Shown here one piece after another: positions 38,012-48,955 of a stretch of DNA of 64,000 bases. The position numbers were made by a program, and so were the translations under genes. The DNA is from Pelecanus crispus (Eukaryota > Chordata > Aves > Pelecaniformes > Pelecanidae), in NCBI RefSeq assembly GCF_030463565.1, contig NC_134643.1, forward strand, positions 74,645,721 through 74,709,720. Reading direction: 5' to 3'. Each line of letters begins with the position of its first letter. Position 1 is the first letter of the stretch. Under the pieces are notes generated by a model. The model saw nothing but the letters and a program-made list of their open reading frames with translations. It was not told the DNA's origin and made no database searches.

Positions 38012-41000
38012 GTCAGTTGCTCAGTATTTTGTGTTTGGTTTTGGCGTTTTGTAAGTTTGAGTTATTCAAGCAAGTTTTCCATCTAAGATTGGCAAAATTG
38101 CTCATTTTGTTAATATTTGCAGGATTGAATCAATGGAAAAAAGCATAAAACCGTGACAGGTTTCATTAGTATAATTTTTGAGCTGTAATCCAAACAGTTG
38201 ATCCAGACAGAGCTGAGTCATGCAGCAGAAAGTTTCTTTCAGTAGCAGAAAGATGGATTAGATGTATTGAGAAAGCAGTTCTTATGCAGCTGTCTCCGTC
38301 GGGGTATCAAAGGAATGCAATTTCAAATAATTTGTGTATGTTTTGTGTTTTGTTTTTGTTTTTTTTTAAAACCTGACAGACTTGTAAAACGTGGATGGCC
38401 CTCTCACCATGTTCAATAATTAAGGGATTAGTGGTGTTAGAACTGTATGGGGAGTGCAGGAAAGCCATGTGTAGCTACTGGTTTGCTCTTGACACATCAT
38501 TGAAAGGAAGCTGTGCTGGTAGTGTTAATGGCATCATGCTGATACATTTTTAAATTATCTATAGAATTAAAGTTGCTGCAAAGGAGACATTGCAAAGGAG
38601 ACCAGTACTGATGTTCAGGGATTTTCCTGCTTGGATAAAGCAGTCTTTCCTGTCTGGTGTTGAAATTATATAACTGCATTACTAGGACTTTGGTATTTTG
38701 GAATTGCTTTTCCTTCAGGTGAAGGATTTTTATACAAATATGAACATCTATGTCTAAATCTTTAATAAACAGGCTCTGCTGCTGTGGAGCTACATGTTTG
38801 CAACCTTAATCTCAGTAGGGTAGTTCCTAGCCTAACCTTCATTATGCCCCTTGCAAAAATCACTGGAGTACATGACTTTTTAATGAGAAAATATCATATG
38901 TTAATCAGGATGCTGCTACTTATTTTATAGACAACATTGACTATTTTTAATGTAAAATTAATTTGCTAAGTTTTGCTTTTTTGCCCTTCTTGTTGCAGAA
39001 TTTTGCATTTTTTTTTTTCTGAAGTTTTGTAAGCTTCTGTCTTGCATCTCATTGCAAAACCATCTTGAAATTTGCAGGAAATTCAGTATTTCATTAAACA
39101 TTTTAAGATGGGTTGCAGATCTGATTTTTTCAGGTGACAATCTGTCATTTCAAAAGGATTAAAAAAAAAAAAAAAACCCCAAAACAGAAAGCAAGCTAGT
39201 TTTCCATGGAAACTGAGGAATTTCAGAAATCAGGGAAATCCTATCCAGAAAGGTGACACCTGTTCAGTAAGTAATCTCTCCTGCCTCATCTGGTGTTCTA
39301 GTTGATCGCGTTGTGTTCTTCTGGTCCAAAGAGTAGAAGGTAAATTGGATTCCTCTAAACTACTGTTAAGAGGAAAGCAGTTAGTTGAAGGACTCTTAAG
39401 GTGACAGACTTCTTAAACTTGTCTAGCGTTATTGCAAATCTTCATCTAATTTTTTTATGCATATGAAAATATGGGTAGTCTTTCGTATGCTCTGAACCAT
39501 GCCCTACATTCCTTATGCTTTGCTTATGGCAGCAAAATATTTAGACACTGCTGACTGGAGTGCATATGAAGTCTGCGCTGGTGTTGCATCAGAGACAGGC
39601 CTAAGTCCTGTCTAAGTCCTCATGCCTGATACATCCTGTTGGCTATGTGCCTCCATGCTTGAAGGATTTTTTGTTGTTGGCTAGACATTTTTGAAGGTTT
39701 ACAGCTAGCCAATAAGAAACGTTAGAGAAAGGGATTTAGGTGGAAGCTAAGTGGTATCAATCTGGTCCAAATAGATTTTAAATTAAAAGGTAAGATGGAT
39801 CAAGTTGACTATCAAAAATATATCTTGCTGCAGGAAATTGAACTCGGGCTGTTTAATAGATCCCTTTTGAGTTTTCTGAAAAAGTGAACTCACAGGATGA
39901 AATAGTTGCCAAAGAATTTTTTAATTATTTGTTCTCATGAGGCTATGGTTTCTTCCAAGGAGGGTTCCAGAGAAATTAATACATTGCCTGGTTTGTCTCT
40001 TTCACCCCTTCGTGAGAATAAGGAAGGCTTGCATGGCATGGCCTAATTTCAAAGGAAGAGGTCTCGTGGGCATTAACTCAGTTGCTGCAAATGCCCATCT
40101 GTATGGAGCGCAAGTAAAATCATTCGTTGTGTACTGTTAGGGAAGGCTGTACTTGGGTAAAATGAGATAACTGGTTACTAAACATATAGATGAAGTTCTC
40201 TGGGTTTCAGTAGAGGCTGAGAAGAAGGTAACTGTGAGAAGATAACTGTATAAATTCAGAAGTTTTCTCTATCTTTCTGAGAACGGTTTTGTTCCTTGTG
40301 TGATGTTTTAGATACCCCACCACCATTTTATATTTAAAAAAAAAAGGCGGGGGGAGGTGATGAGAAGTTCAGTGAAATTCTCTGCAGGTCAGCCTGCAGT
40401 CGTTTGAACCTTTCCTGAAGGATATTGTTGAATTATTAAAAGCATTATTCTAGAAAACTCTGTATCAGATATTCATGTAGAAGACTCCTGCTGATTATTT
40501 TTTTTCTTAGGCAGAATATCTTTTAATTTTATTTTCTTAACAAAATAAGCAAAAATACCTCATCCCTGAGAGTGCGTTCCTTCAAAACAGGATAAAATCT
40601 GCATATGTAGGGTTTCCTTGACAGAGCAATGAGGTGTTTTCTTCTCAGTCCATCTAAAAAGAAGTGCATAGTTTTAATCAATTTCATCCTGTAAGCACTC
40701 TTCTATTTCATTTGTGCTGTGTATAGGTGTTCTGCAAAGCTTCTAGAAAGCTACTTACAAATCTTGGAAGAACTGTGTAAAACTAACAATCAATACATAC
40801 CACAGAAATGTTAAAAGACCTTGAATAGGGTGGGAAAAGAAAATGACCCAAGTTCTGTGATTACAGCGTGGTATCCTAGTGCCCAGTCACAAGAAGCAAG
40901 GAAGAAAAGTTTCATTGGGGGAAGAAAATAAGCCTCAGTTATTCCACTGTGGCCTCAGACTCTCTCTCTTTTACATGGCTCTGAAAACTGTCTTTGATAG

Positions 41001-44000
41001 GAATAGTGTTAAATCTAATTTAACTAGTTCCTTGAAAGGTTAGGGGAAATTTAGAAGGTTCCGATTTTTTCATGTCAAAAGACCTCTTTTACCCTTTTGT
41101 GATTCAGTTGCATTGTGGCCAATTTGTGCCCTTAATAAATGTACCTTTTGTTAAACAAGCTCTTGCTTAAACGTTGAGTAATCTGTTAAGGTATACTTCT
41201 TCAAATCTAACGCATCAGGTGTTTAAACATGGACGGGCAGTTGTCTGCAGGATCTGCCACGGCGTTGCTTATGGTGTTTTGCCACATCTGTGGGGCTTTC
41301 CTCCAGCAGAGAAATGGGTCTTGGGAGGAGAGGTCTCTCCTGGCCAGTGGTAGCCTGCGCTGCTTGGGCAAGCAGCGAGAAGGAAGGAAGGAAGGGGTTT
41401 AGGCTTATGTTATTGGGAGAGAATTGATTAGTCTTCTATGATCTTTTAATTCTTACGGAGTAAAGTGAAGAAAGTGGGAAGATAGATCTTAGGAAGCCAC
41501 CTCTGTGTGTGAACGTTAGCAATGTCACTTGTGAGAAAAGGAAGTGGAACCACTGGTTTACCATAATGTAAAACTAAAATCCACATATAACCTCATAAAA
41601 TTATTCTACCAAGGCTCATTAAACAAAACTTTAATTCTGTTAAGATTTTTTTAAGAACTAGTAGGTTTTCTATGGTATGTCTTGAAACATGAGAGGAAAC
41701 TACTACGGTGCATATCGTACTTCTTAATGACCCACTTGGAAAATATATTCCTTTTCTGCATGTGGGAGTTAAATGCAAAGTGATGTAGTTACAGGCAGTG
41801 ATGGCTGTCAAATTAAATACACCGAGGCTTATGGGAATTTCTGTTTGCAGGAATTTGTCTCCTGATAAGCACCTGCAATTCAATAGAATGTAAATGGGAC
41901 AAGTAAAAAGCTGTCTTTACAATATTTAACTTGCTCCCGACTTCCACACCAACACCGCACTCACTTTTTTGTAGATTACACACGTATATATGTACATGTA
42001 TGTGTGTATATTGTAGGATTCCTTTTCTTTTAGAATAATTATACTATTAAAGCTGCTGTAATTAGAGTGAATTATAGGTTGCCTTACAAAGAGCAATGAG
42101 TTCCTGGCTACCTGCTTTTTTTTTTCCTTCTTTCTTTTTAATCTCTGAAGATAACTTCCTGCTGTAAATGCTTCATGCAGAGAACTTACTCTGTAGATTT
42201 GAAATCATGCAGAAAGTGCAAAGTTAATTTCATTATGTTCCATGCTTAATTTTTGAAATTAATACAGGTTAGGATTTAGGCACGAAACTTTGAAATTGAG
42301 TTCCAAGTTAAAGAAATTCCTAAATATTTAGGAATGTTTAACCCACCTAAAGAAACATCTCTCTCAAGTATACATATGCAGTCTGTAAAACCACATCATC
42401 TCACTCATATGAGGGGAAAATATTCATACCCATTTCTAATATCAGTATAAGGTACAAGAAAATGTGAGTAGCAGAATTCATCCTTGGCATATTATCCCTC
42501 TGCAGAAAAAATATGCAAACTGTATTTTAATTATTCTACTAAAACATAATACTTGATACTTCTAAGATATTTCAGGTGGGACCCATGGCACACTTTGTGC
42601 ACACGTTTTTATGAGGGACCTTGAATGTGTGGGAGTTATTTGTTGCTCTGTCATCAAGACTTGTTTGGCTTGCTGAAGATGTAGGCGTAGCCCTAGGAGT
42701 CAGTGGAATCGAGTGATCGTTCCTCCAACATTATAAAAGGATGATAATTGGGAGAGAAACACAGAGGTCCAGTGTTTTTAATTCTCTTTAAATATAAAAG
42801 CTCTCAATTATATATCTGAGGTGCTGCATTTTACCCGGCCAGTTCCTAAGCAACAGCTATTTTCAGATTGAGTGCGTCTGGTGTTGTCTACCTACTTCAT
42901 GCTTTTGCGAGGTAATTCGTCAGTGAAAGCTAGGCTTTTCACTCTCTCGCCCGATTCCCTTTGTCGTGGCACTGTAAGGAGACGGATGCTTTAGAGAAAC
43001 AGGAGAAGCTTGGGTGTAACCGGTCTCAACCTTGCAGCTTGCAAAAACTTGTGTACATCGGGGAGCTCTGCCGTCTACAGCAATGAAGCACAGGAGTCAG
43101 AAATAAGGTTCTTGACACTGGTTTGGGAGAAGCCTTTTTCTCGAGTGTGGAAAAACCTCTAGAGCAGATTCAAAATCATGAGCCGGAAATCTCTGTACTT
43201 GCTGAAGCGTAGATGGGAGTCGATTCCCGCTACTAACCAGGTACTGTGCTCTGGTGCATCTGTTGTGTCACTGTCTTCCCTTGCAATGCCACTGTAAAGA
43301 GATTTACGGTGATTTAGCAGTGGTGGTTGGGGTCCTCTGCATACAGTGAGAACCAGCTGATCATTACTTGTTGTTTCCATGATGAATAGTGCAAAATGTT
43401 GGTAAAACCGATTTTGCAGGAGCATGTGCTTGTGAATGTGGAGGTGCCATGACAGTCCACTAATGCAGACTTAAGTAACTGAAAGAATGTCCCTGTCTCA
43501 AAAATGAGACTTTTCTAAAGGTTTTACGAGTATTTTAAACTGAGTGGCTAAGGAAAAGTGTAGCCTACTGCTGATGGGTTCCTCAGTGCAAGTCTTTGTT
43601 GCATTTCATATCTTACATGTATGTATGTATGAAATCACTGATTACAAGTAGATGTAATGCATTGGCAGAACCTCAGCTTTTTCAGCATCATCTTGGTTGA
43701 TGCATCATTTCGAGTACGTTAACAAGGGTGAGAGTAAAGCAGATGTAAATGATATAGACCAGACGTAACATAAAAATTGTGGGATGCTGTTTGGAGCAAG
43801 GATCGTCACCATAAGTAGGACTAAGATGTGATGAATGGGAGTGCAATTAGTACATTTCCTGCTTCTTGCTCCAGGCACTCCAGGGTTCTGTGAAATTTTT
43901 TCAGTATCTTACTTGGGATGTAAAGACACTAAAAGAAATAATTCTAGAAACAATATTGAAAGGAAACTGGAGGTAGTAGCTTATTACGTGCTCCAACTCA

Positions 44001-44189
44001 GTTTTCTGTTTATAAAGCAGTTCACTATGAAGGGATGCCTTTATCATTGGGAAAGAGGCAATTTGGGAGAAAATTCTTCAACAGAAAGAAGGCTGGACTA
44101 CAGAAATACTTCCCAGTTTTTGAGAATGATCCTCCTGTATCCTTTTAATTGAGAGGGGGAAGGGAAGGGCAGATTACATGCCAAGTTTT
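38012..44189. other. Intron-like non-coding stretch downstream of the candidate exon
   Basis: No gene or young transposon was recognised. It contains an A/C tract at 39161-39186. Open frames are short and motif-free. Confidence 0.45.
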
Positions 44190-44630
44190 ATAGAGTTGTA
44201 GATTTTTAAAGCCAAATTGGACCACTGTGAACATCTAGAGATCTCAGACATATTACTAGTCAAAAAGTGCTGTCACATCCTGTCACATCAGGCCATTGTT
44301 TTCTGGTTAAATAAGAATATGCCTTTTAAATATATCCAGTCTTAATTTAAAGGCTTCAAGTGAATACCAATCCACCATATTCTCTGATAAATTTTTTCTC
44401 TTTTTTAAAATGTTGTCTTTTTTAACATAATGCCTTCTCGTTTGACTTTTTCTATTTTAAGTCTCCCACCATATCAATTTGCTACACCTTTGAATGCCAA
44501 ATTTAAAAAGCCCTCTTTCAGAAATACTTTTTTTCCTGAACAGATACCTAGATTATTATTCTCCTTTGGTTTGCTATCATTTAAATGACCTGAAATACTA
44601 AACTTCAAAGGAATCAGATTCTCTGGTAAT
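44190..44630 (-). mobile_element. Very old CR1 fossil, minus orientation
   Basis: A highly degraded copy of the ancient amniote CR1 3' region. Recognisable blocks, in reverse orientation, appear in order. They are AAATTGGACCACTGTGAACATCTAG (44213-44237), ATCCAGTCTTAATTTAAAGGCTTCAAGTGA (44335-44364) and ATCCACCATATTCTCTGATAAATT (44370-44393). The last is AAAAAGCCCTCTTTCAGAAATAC (44504-44526), followed by a block matching the GATACCTA segment. Similarity is far lower than for the CR1s at the window edges, and no frame survives. The assignment rests on the order and spacing of several blocks rather than any one match. Confidence 0.68.
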
Positions 44631-45606
44631 TCGCAATAAAAAATTCACAATAACAATAATAAGGCATTGTTGATGAATACAATTACATTGTATTGAAATT
44701 GAATTGCATTGATCCAGTTCAATCAGGCATTCTTAAATCTCCTGGTAAAAGAGGGGTAAAGAAATGCTCTGTTATGAAGTGAGTCATTTGTCATCTTGCT
44801 TCTGTTAAGAAGGTGTAGGGAGACTAGAGTCGTTTCAAAGGAAAGCTGTATTTCAGGCTCTTGGCTTCCTTCTTCCTCTGACATAAATGCAGGTCCTTGG
44901 CTTATTTTGAACAGACATTTGAGCAGTAAGGCATCCCTGCTGTTGCATTTAGATTGCTCACCAGTTCACTTTTCCTGTGCTGCCTTTTCCTTTTAATCAC
45001 TCTTAACCCTGATGTTGCATTGCATCATACTGTGCTACAGCATGATGTATCTGGGAAAAATAAATATTCCTTACCTAGGTGTGAGGTGTGCTTTACTGCA
45101 CTGAGCTGTGTATCTCTTCTATCATCAGCCCCTCAACACCTACGGAGGGTTTTAAAAGAGAAAAGGAAATTTCCCTGGACCCATCTACCACTTTGGGAGA
45201 AGTGAGACTCAGTAAGTGATGCATCTAGATGGAGTTGACTTGAGCATAGCGTGAATCTGTAAGGATTGCTTGAAGGTAAACTATGGGAGGGAAAATGACA
45301 TTCAGCTTCAAACGCAGATATTTCTCTGGCTGTTCGTACTGCTCCTCACGCTGGGTGGCACAGGTGGAGTGGGGCTGCTCTGCTTGTTCTCCATCTTGCT
45401 CAACAGTGCCTCATAGGAAAATGCAGTTACTGTGCAAGATGACAGCCACAAAGAGACAACTTCTTGAGCATTTTAGGCTGATCCTGTTCATAGGATTGTA
45501 TAAAAATAATAGCTCTGCCTTTTGGTGCAAATTCATTATTTAGTCCTTAAAGGGATGCACTAGCTTACTATGCTCTACTGTATATACTGGTTTACTGTAT
45601 TACCAC

Positions 45607-45624
45607 TTTTTTTTTTTTTTTTTT
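45607..45624. repeat. Homopolymer T18
   Basis: Uninterrupted T run of about 18. Confidence 0.85.
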
Positions 45625-45980
45625 AAAGACTAAAGGAAGGAAATAAAATGGAATTCTGAATGAATTCTGAAAATGGGATTTTTGGCTTGATCTTGTTTCT
45701 AGTTTAAAATAACATAGCAGATCTGACTTTTAAGGACATGGGAGCTGTAAGTCCACAGTGAAGTCTGATACTCTATTTGAACATACTTTGTATCTTTTAG
45801 AAGTCATTAAGTGATTTTTATTCCTCATCTTACATACTTTACAGTAAATCAAATGAAACCCAGAATCGTGAGCAGGCTGAGAAGTAGGGGTAGAGAAAAA
45901 ACAAGAGTGGTTACAATGGCTATAGACAATATTGTTGGGGGGGTGGTTTATTTCTTTTTGGAGGGGATGTATAACTTTTT

Positions 45981-46540
45981 TTTTGATCTTTTGAGCATCA
46001 TTTACGCTCACAGACACTACAGCACAGAAGCCTCCATGGTTTCTGGGGTCTGGTATGACACACGAATTTTTTGGTTGGTTGTTGGCTTTTTGTGTGTGTG
46101 AAAGTGAGGTGTTGAGTGTGAACCCTGAATTAGATCTTTCTGGTTTTGGTTGATGAGAAACTTCTCACCTAGCTATACATTTTTATATGTGGGAGAACCT
46201 GATCCTGTTGGTGTTTTGTGTGGGTAAATTTAAGCAAAAATTCCCTGGGGCAGGGAATCTCAGTGCTGTACATCCTTCCATGCTGGCAAATGGCAATAAA
46301 ATGTCCATAGTGATTCACAAGAGCCTGAAATGTGATGCAGAAATTGCAATTAGTGTTGATGTAGAGCTGTAAGAGGCAGAAGCTGGCAGGACAAAAGACA
46401 GGATATGTCGCACTGGCAGTTGTGACACAGATGATGCCCGCAAACCTCCTGCAACCTCCCATATCCATCACTTGTAGGATGGAGGAAAACCTTTTAAATT
46501 ATGTCAGTCACTCTGTGAATCACCTTCTCTGTCAACTTAT
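45981..46540 (-). mobile_element. Harbinger-like transposon remnant, copy A (internally deleted)
   Basis: First of two head-to-tail related units. Its left part (45981-46240) matches 46541-46807 and its right part (46241-46540) matches 48655-48952, each at roughly 95 percent by eye with a few indels. The minus-strand frame at 46169-46471 holds a piece resembling a PIF/Harbinger transposase core: YPVFCPASF then FQALVNHYGHFIAIC. Compared with the second copy it lacks the 1.85 kb between 46808 and 48654, including the part of the frame that continues the transposase-like protein. It therefore looks like an internal-deletion derivative. No terminal inverted repeats or target duplication could be defined. 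Confidence 0.55.
46169..46471 (-). pseudogene. PIF/Harbinger-like transposase remnant, copy A
   Basis: A 100-codon minus-strand frame. Residues 21-75 parallel the DDE core of Harbinger/HARBI1-type transposases. ASATYPVFCP sits where the family has its first catalytic Asp (DGTHIPI). FQALVNHYGHFIAIC matches the LQALVDHxGRFxDI strand. HGRMYSTEI sits where the family has GSxHDxxIF, with the second catalytic Asp. Both acidic positions are lost. Downstream of about residue 78 the sequence is unrelated to copy C because of the deletion junction. Family assignment is by remembered consensus only. Confidence 0.45.
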
Positions 46541-47947
46541 TTTTGATCTTTGAGCATCGTTTACACTCACAGACACTACAGCACAGAAGTCTCCATGGTT
46601 TCTGGGGTCTGGTATGACACGCGAATTTTTTGGTTGGTTGTTGGCTTTTTGTGTGTGTGAAAGGCTGAGGAAAGTGGGTTTGAGTGTGAACCCTGAATTA
46701 GATCTTTTTGGTTTCAGTTGATGAGAAACTTCTCACCTAGCTATACATTTTTATATGTGGGAGAGCCTGATACTGTGGGTGTTTTGCATGGGTAAATTTA
46801 AGAAAAATGGTGATGAATTATATATTATATGTTAGCTCTATTCAACAAACTGTAGTATCTCTTAGTGCTTGAATCTTGAATGTCTTTAGTAACCTCACAA
46901 TAATTTCAGAAGGCACTGCCTCTATAGACCTAAGGAAAGAATTTATCAGTGCTTTTCTTTCTTGTCCATGCAGCAGCTCAGATTGCCTGAATGTCTGTCT
47001 TCAAGTTTCAGTACAGGTTTCGGGGGAAATTCGCTGTTGGTTTTATTTGGTGTATGTGCCTGATGATCTTGTTTCTTGGACTGATCATAATTTTTTCTGC
47101 CTGATAGCTACAACTGAGAATGATTTTGCTGAATGGATGTGCATTTAAAATGCTGTGGTAACCAATTGAGCCAAAGGTGATGAGGTGTTAAATATTTGCT
47201 GTTAGGATATTGAGTATTTCCCTCTGCCTGAAATTCCCTGTAGGTTTCATGAGCTATAGTCTTTGAGCATAAGTTGCATTTGTTACCAGTCCTAAGACAA
47301 GAAAAATTTTCACACATTAGCCCGTGATGTAAACATTTAAGTGTTTCATTGATGACTGTGGATTTGAAAACAGAAACTAGATTTATACAACAATATAAAA
47401 GCCAAATAACCCACTAATTGATACACAGATTTTTATACCTATAGATTGTTCAAAGGAATGTGCTGTGCATGCAAAGGCATCAATAATATTTCTTTAGCTA
47501 GAAATGCATGCTTATAGCAGTATAAACAATGGCAATGCTTTCTGTACCATTAAGTCACCAGTTTAGATTTTGATGGCTTTGTGTAAATCCCATGAAGTGA
47601 TGCCTCTCTTTACCTGCCAGTGATTTACAGCACAGCTATGCCTAAGGCAGTTTGCCTGTACGGTACAATAATCGTGTTCCTTACCACTGATCCAGTAGAC
47701 AGGAGAAACTTCCATAGCCTACAACCTATGCAGGGTGCTAAACAGCAAATAAACTGATCCCAAGATGACATGAGTCATAACTGTGAAATAAATCCACGGA
47801 TTTTCCGAGAGTGAGCTTGGTATAACATTAGGTCATGCAGCCAGCATGTTTTCAGTGTGTTCATGTATAAAGTAATTCTGATGGATTAAAGCTGCTGTAA
47901 AGAAATGGAAGACGTTCACTTTGTCAGGATTGGGAACTGTGTTCTCA

Positions 47948-48015
47948 CTTTTTTTTTCTTTTTTTTTCTTTTTTTTTCTTTTTTTTTCTTTTTTTTTCTT
48001 TTTTTTCTTTTTTTT

Positions 48016-48047
<32 letters not shown>

Positions 48048-48076
48048 CTTTTTTTTTCTTTTTTTTCTTTTTTTTT

Positions 48077-48108
<32 letters not shown>

Positions 48109-48162
48109 TCTTTTTTTTTTCTTTTTTTTTTCTTTTTTTTTCTTTTTTTTTCTTTTTTTTTT
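47948..48162. repeat. 215-nt pure pyrimidine minisatellite, (C T8-10)n
   Basis: An unbroken C/T tract on the plus strand made of single C bases spaced by runs of 7-10 T, roughly 22 units. T-run length rises toward the right end. It creates spurious Phe/Leu-rich open frames that are not genes. The purine-pyrimidine strand asymmetry and mirror symmetry could favour triplex (H-DNA) structures and polymerase slippage. It lies inside the long copy of the Harbinger-like duplication and is absent from the short copy. Confidence 0.95.
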
Positions 48163-48549
48163 ATTAATGGCTCACCCAGCCACAGACCCTTTTGCTAGTT
48201 GCATCTTGCCTTTCTGCTCTGAATGGTCCTCACTGATAAACCCTACACATCCATGAGGATGGATACATCGTATCTGATATCTTTATGAGAAGGCTGGAGC
48301 TCCTGTGCTTTATTTTTCTCTCAGATGTCCATTAAATTCAGACAGGCACTAGCTGCAACTGTGGGACCGTTTCTGTTTGTCTCCCAGGCTTTCTACCCTG
48401 CTGCTCTAACAAATGTGTGGGAGGGGAACAGGGTGGTAGTGAGCTTGGCACCTGAGAGAGACCGCTCTTGCTTGCCGATGTGCCATCACCACTGCTCAGG
48501 AGATGACTGGAGAGGTTCTGCAGGTAGTCAGGATTGTCAGGATGTGCAT

Positions 48550-48885
48550 TTAGGCCAGGGAGCGAATGTTTCCAAAGTATAACAGAGACCAGTTCATTTC
48601 AGAAGGATCAGCACCAGAAATATACTTGTCATCTCGCATGGCTTTGGCCAGGCAAGAGCTGGGGCAGGCAATCTCAGCACTGTACATGCTTCCATGCTGG
48701 CAAATGGCAATAAAATGTCCATAGTGATTCACAAGAGCCTGAAGTGTGATGCAGAAATTGCAATTAGTGTTGATGTAGAGCTGTAAGAGGCAGAAGCTGG
48801 CAGGACAAAAGACAGGATATGTCATACTGGCAGTTGTGACACAGATGATGCCGGCAAACCTCCTGCAACCTCCCATATCCATCAC
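48550..48885 (-). pseudogene. PIF/Harbinger-like transposase remnant, copy C
   Basis: A 111-codon minus-strand frame; the listed start codon is GTG and the frame opens a little further upstream after a stop. In order, VMDMGGCRRFAGIIC aligns with the VIDxFxxLGFPxCxGA lead-in. ASMTYPVFCP covers the first catalytic motif, with Asp-Gly replaced by Ala-Ser. CITLQALVNHYGHFIAIC is the core strand. HGSMYSAEIACPSSCLAKAM covers the GSxHDxxIFxxSxL motif, with His-Asp replaced by Tyr-Ser. DDKYISG follows, like the family's EYxxG, and the frame stops before any third-acid motif. Loss of both visible acids and five or more amino-acid differences from copy A with few silent ones indicate a dead fossil, not a domesticated gene. 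Confidence 0.48.
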
Positions 48886-48955
48886 TTGCAGGATGGAGAA
48901 TAACCTTTTAAATGGTGTCAGTCACTCTGTGAATAATGTTCTCTCAACTTCTCTG

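Larger units (their letters stand above)
46541..48955 (-). mobile_element. Harbinger-like transposon remnant, copy B/C (longer sister copy)
   Basis: It begins with the same text as copy A (TTTTGATCTTTGAGCATC), keeps similarity to 46807, and regains it from 48655 to 48952. The intervening 1.85 kb is absent from copy A. It contains unremarkable sequence, the 215-nt pyrimidine tract, and at 48550-48654 the continuation of the transposase-like frame. The ends are defined only by loss of similarity with copy A, so true element boundaries may lie elsewhere. A plain tandem duplication of a locus containing an old transposase fossil is the main alternative. Confidence 0.5.

Noticed and set aside
45129..45211. 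83-nt exon-like segment (AG acceptor after CTTCTATCATC, donor CA/GTAAGT, one open phase)
   Set aside because: Weak pyrimidine tract and a poor last exon base; such pairs occur by chance at this rate in 64 kb.
47905..48256. Phe/Leu-rich open frames of 97 and 111 codons
   Set aside because: Artefacts of the (C T8-10)n pyrimidine tract.
46169..48885. The two similar minus-strand frames as a conserved functional gene pair
   Set aside because: Between the copies amino-acid changes outnumber silent ones and catalytic positions are lost, so there is no sign of protein-level selection.
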